Below, in pieces: positions 15,420 to 15,510 of a stretch of 15,510 bases of DNA. The notes below the pieces were generated by a model. That model searched no databases. It was given only the letters and a program-made list of their open reading frames with translations, and was not told the DNA's origin. How positions within the stretch are numbered: position 1 is the stretch's first letter; every line of letters begins with the position of its first letter. This stretch comes from an uncultured Lachnospiraceae bacterium (GTDB taxonomy: Bacteria; Bacillota; Clostridia; Lachnospirales; Lachnospiraceae): the NCBI GenBank assembly GCA_947628025.1, contig CANQYH010000039.1, positions 1-15,510 on the forward strand. Direction: 5' to 3'. The translations under genes were made by a program, and so were the position numbers.

Positions 15420-15510
15420 CATATCCATCGCCTGGTCCGCGGAGCATTTTATTGTCCTCATCAGGCTGCAGATTGCGTCATAAAGACCGTTTTCCCTGCC
15501 TTTCTTCTCC
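15381..15510 (-). CDS. C-terminal end of an Rpn-family recombination-promoting nuclease / PD-(D/E)XK transposase-like protein (partial)
   Basis: Reading the minus strand from 15509, the frame encodes 42 residues and stops at 15381-15383 (TAA). The gene begins beyond the right edge. The visible tail starts EKKGRENGLYDAICSLMRTI and continues with KCSADQAMDMLEIPAADRGK. This repeats a pattern I associate with the C-terminus of Rpn-family proteins of Lachnospiraceae, where a charged GREEG-like linker is followed by the short SAxQAMDxLxIP helix. The catalytic nuclease domain is not in the window, so intactness cannot be judged. It converges on the hypothetical gene at 14560 and is likely outside the polysaccharide operon. 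Confidence 0.7.
   Translation of the reverse strand, partial: EKKGRENGLYDAICSLMRTIKCSADQAMDMLEIPAADRGKIF

Noticed and set aside
1..15510. CRISPR array, tRNA or insertion sequence
   Set aside because: No regularly spaced direct repeats, no cloverleaf-like sequence and no transposase with terminal repeats were found; the only recombination-linked gene is the partial Rpn tail.

Overview
This window is most of a cell-surface polysaccharide locus, probably from a gut-type anaerobic Bacillota and most likely a Lachnospiraceae member. That placement is an inference. It rests on the AGGAGG-type ribosome binding sites, a YfhO-family protein, a TagG/TagH-like ABC exporter, and the C-terminal tail of an Rpn-family (PD-(D/E)XK nuclease/transposase) gene at the right edge, of a kind common in that family. 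All complete genes are on the + strand; only the right-edge Rpn fragment is on the - strand.

Layout. 1-240 is the 3' end of a HAD phosphatase of the KdsC/NeuA-C-terminal type. 338-7483 is a tight run: a polyprenyl-phosphate sugar-1-phosphate transferase that starts the glycan on the lipid carrier, UDP-galactopyranose mutase (glf), three family-2 glycosyltransferases (the first and third are paralogues), an ABC-2 permease and its ATPase. 7534-9348 is a GlfT2-like galactofuranosyltransferase. 9507-12065 is a large, AT-rich YfhO-type membrane protein. 12248-14500 is a multi-spanning Wzy/WaaL-like protein with a long extracytoplasmic C-terminal part. 14560-15336 is a soluble protein I do not recognise. 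15381-15510 (minus) is the Rpn tail, which probably marks the end of the locus.

How the genes may work together (inference): the initiating transferase loads a sugar phosphate on undecaprenyl phosphate and the GT2 enzymes extend it. Glf converts UDP-Galp to UDP-Galf, and the GlfT2-like enzyme uses that to build a galactofuranose-containing chain in the cytoplasm. The TagG/TagH-like ABC transporter flips the lipid-linked chain outward. YfhO and the Wzy/WaaL-like protein then act outside the membrane, perhaps decorating the chain and transferring it to its final anchor. The unusual point is an ABC-exporter, galactofuranan-type pathway sharing a locus with a Wzy/WaaL-like membrane protein that carries an extra C-terminal domain.

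No tRNA, rRNA, CRISPR array, insertion sequence or convincing intrinsic terminator was seen. No stretch longer than 300 bases lacks a gene. The largest gaps (241-337, 9349-9506, 12066-12247) are described as separate entries.
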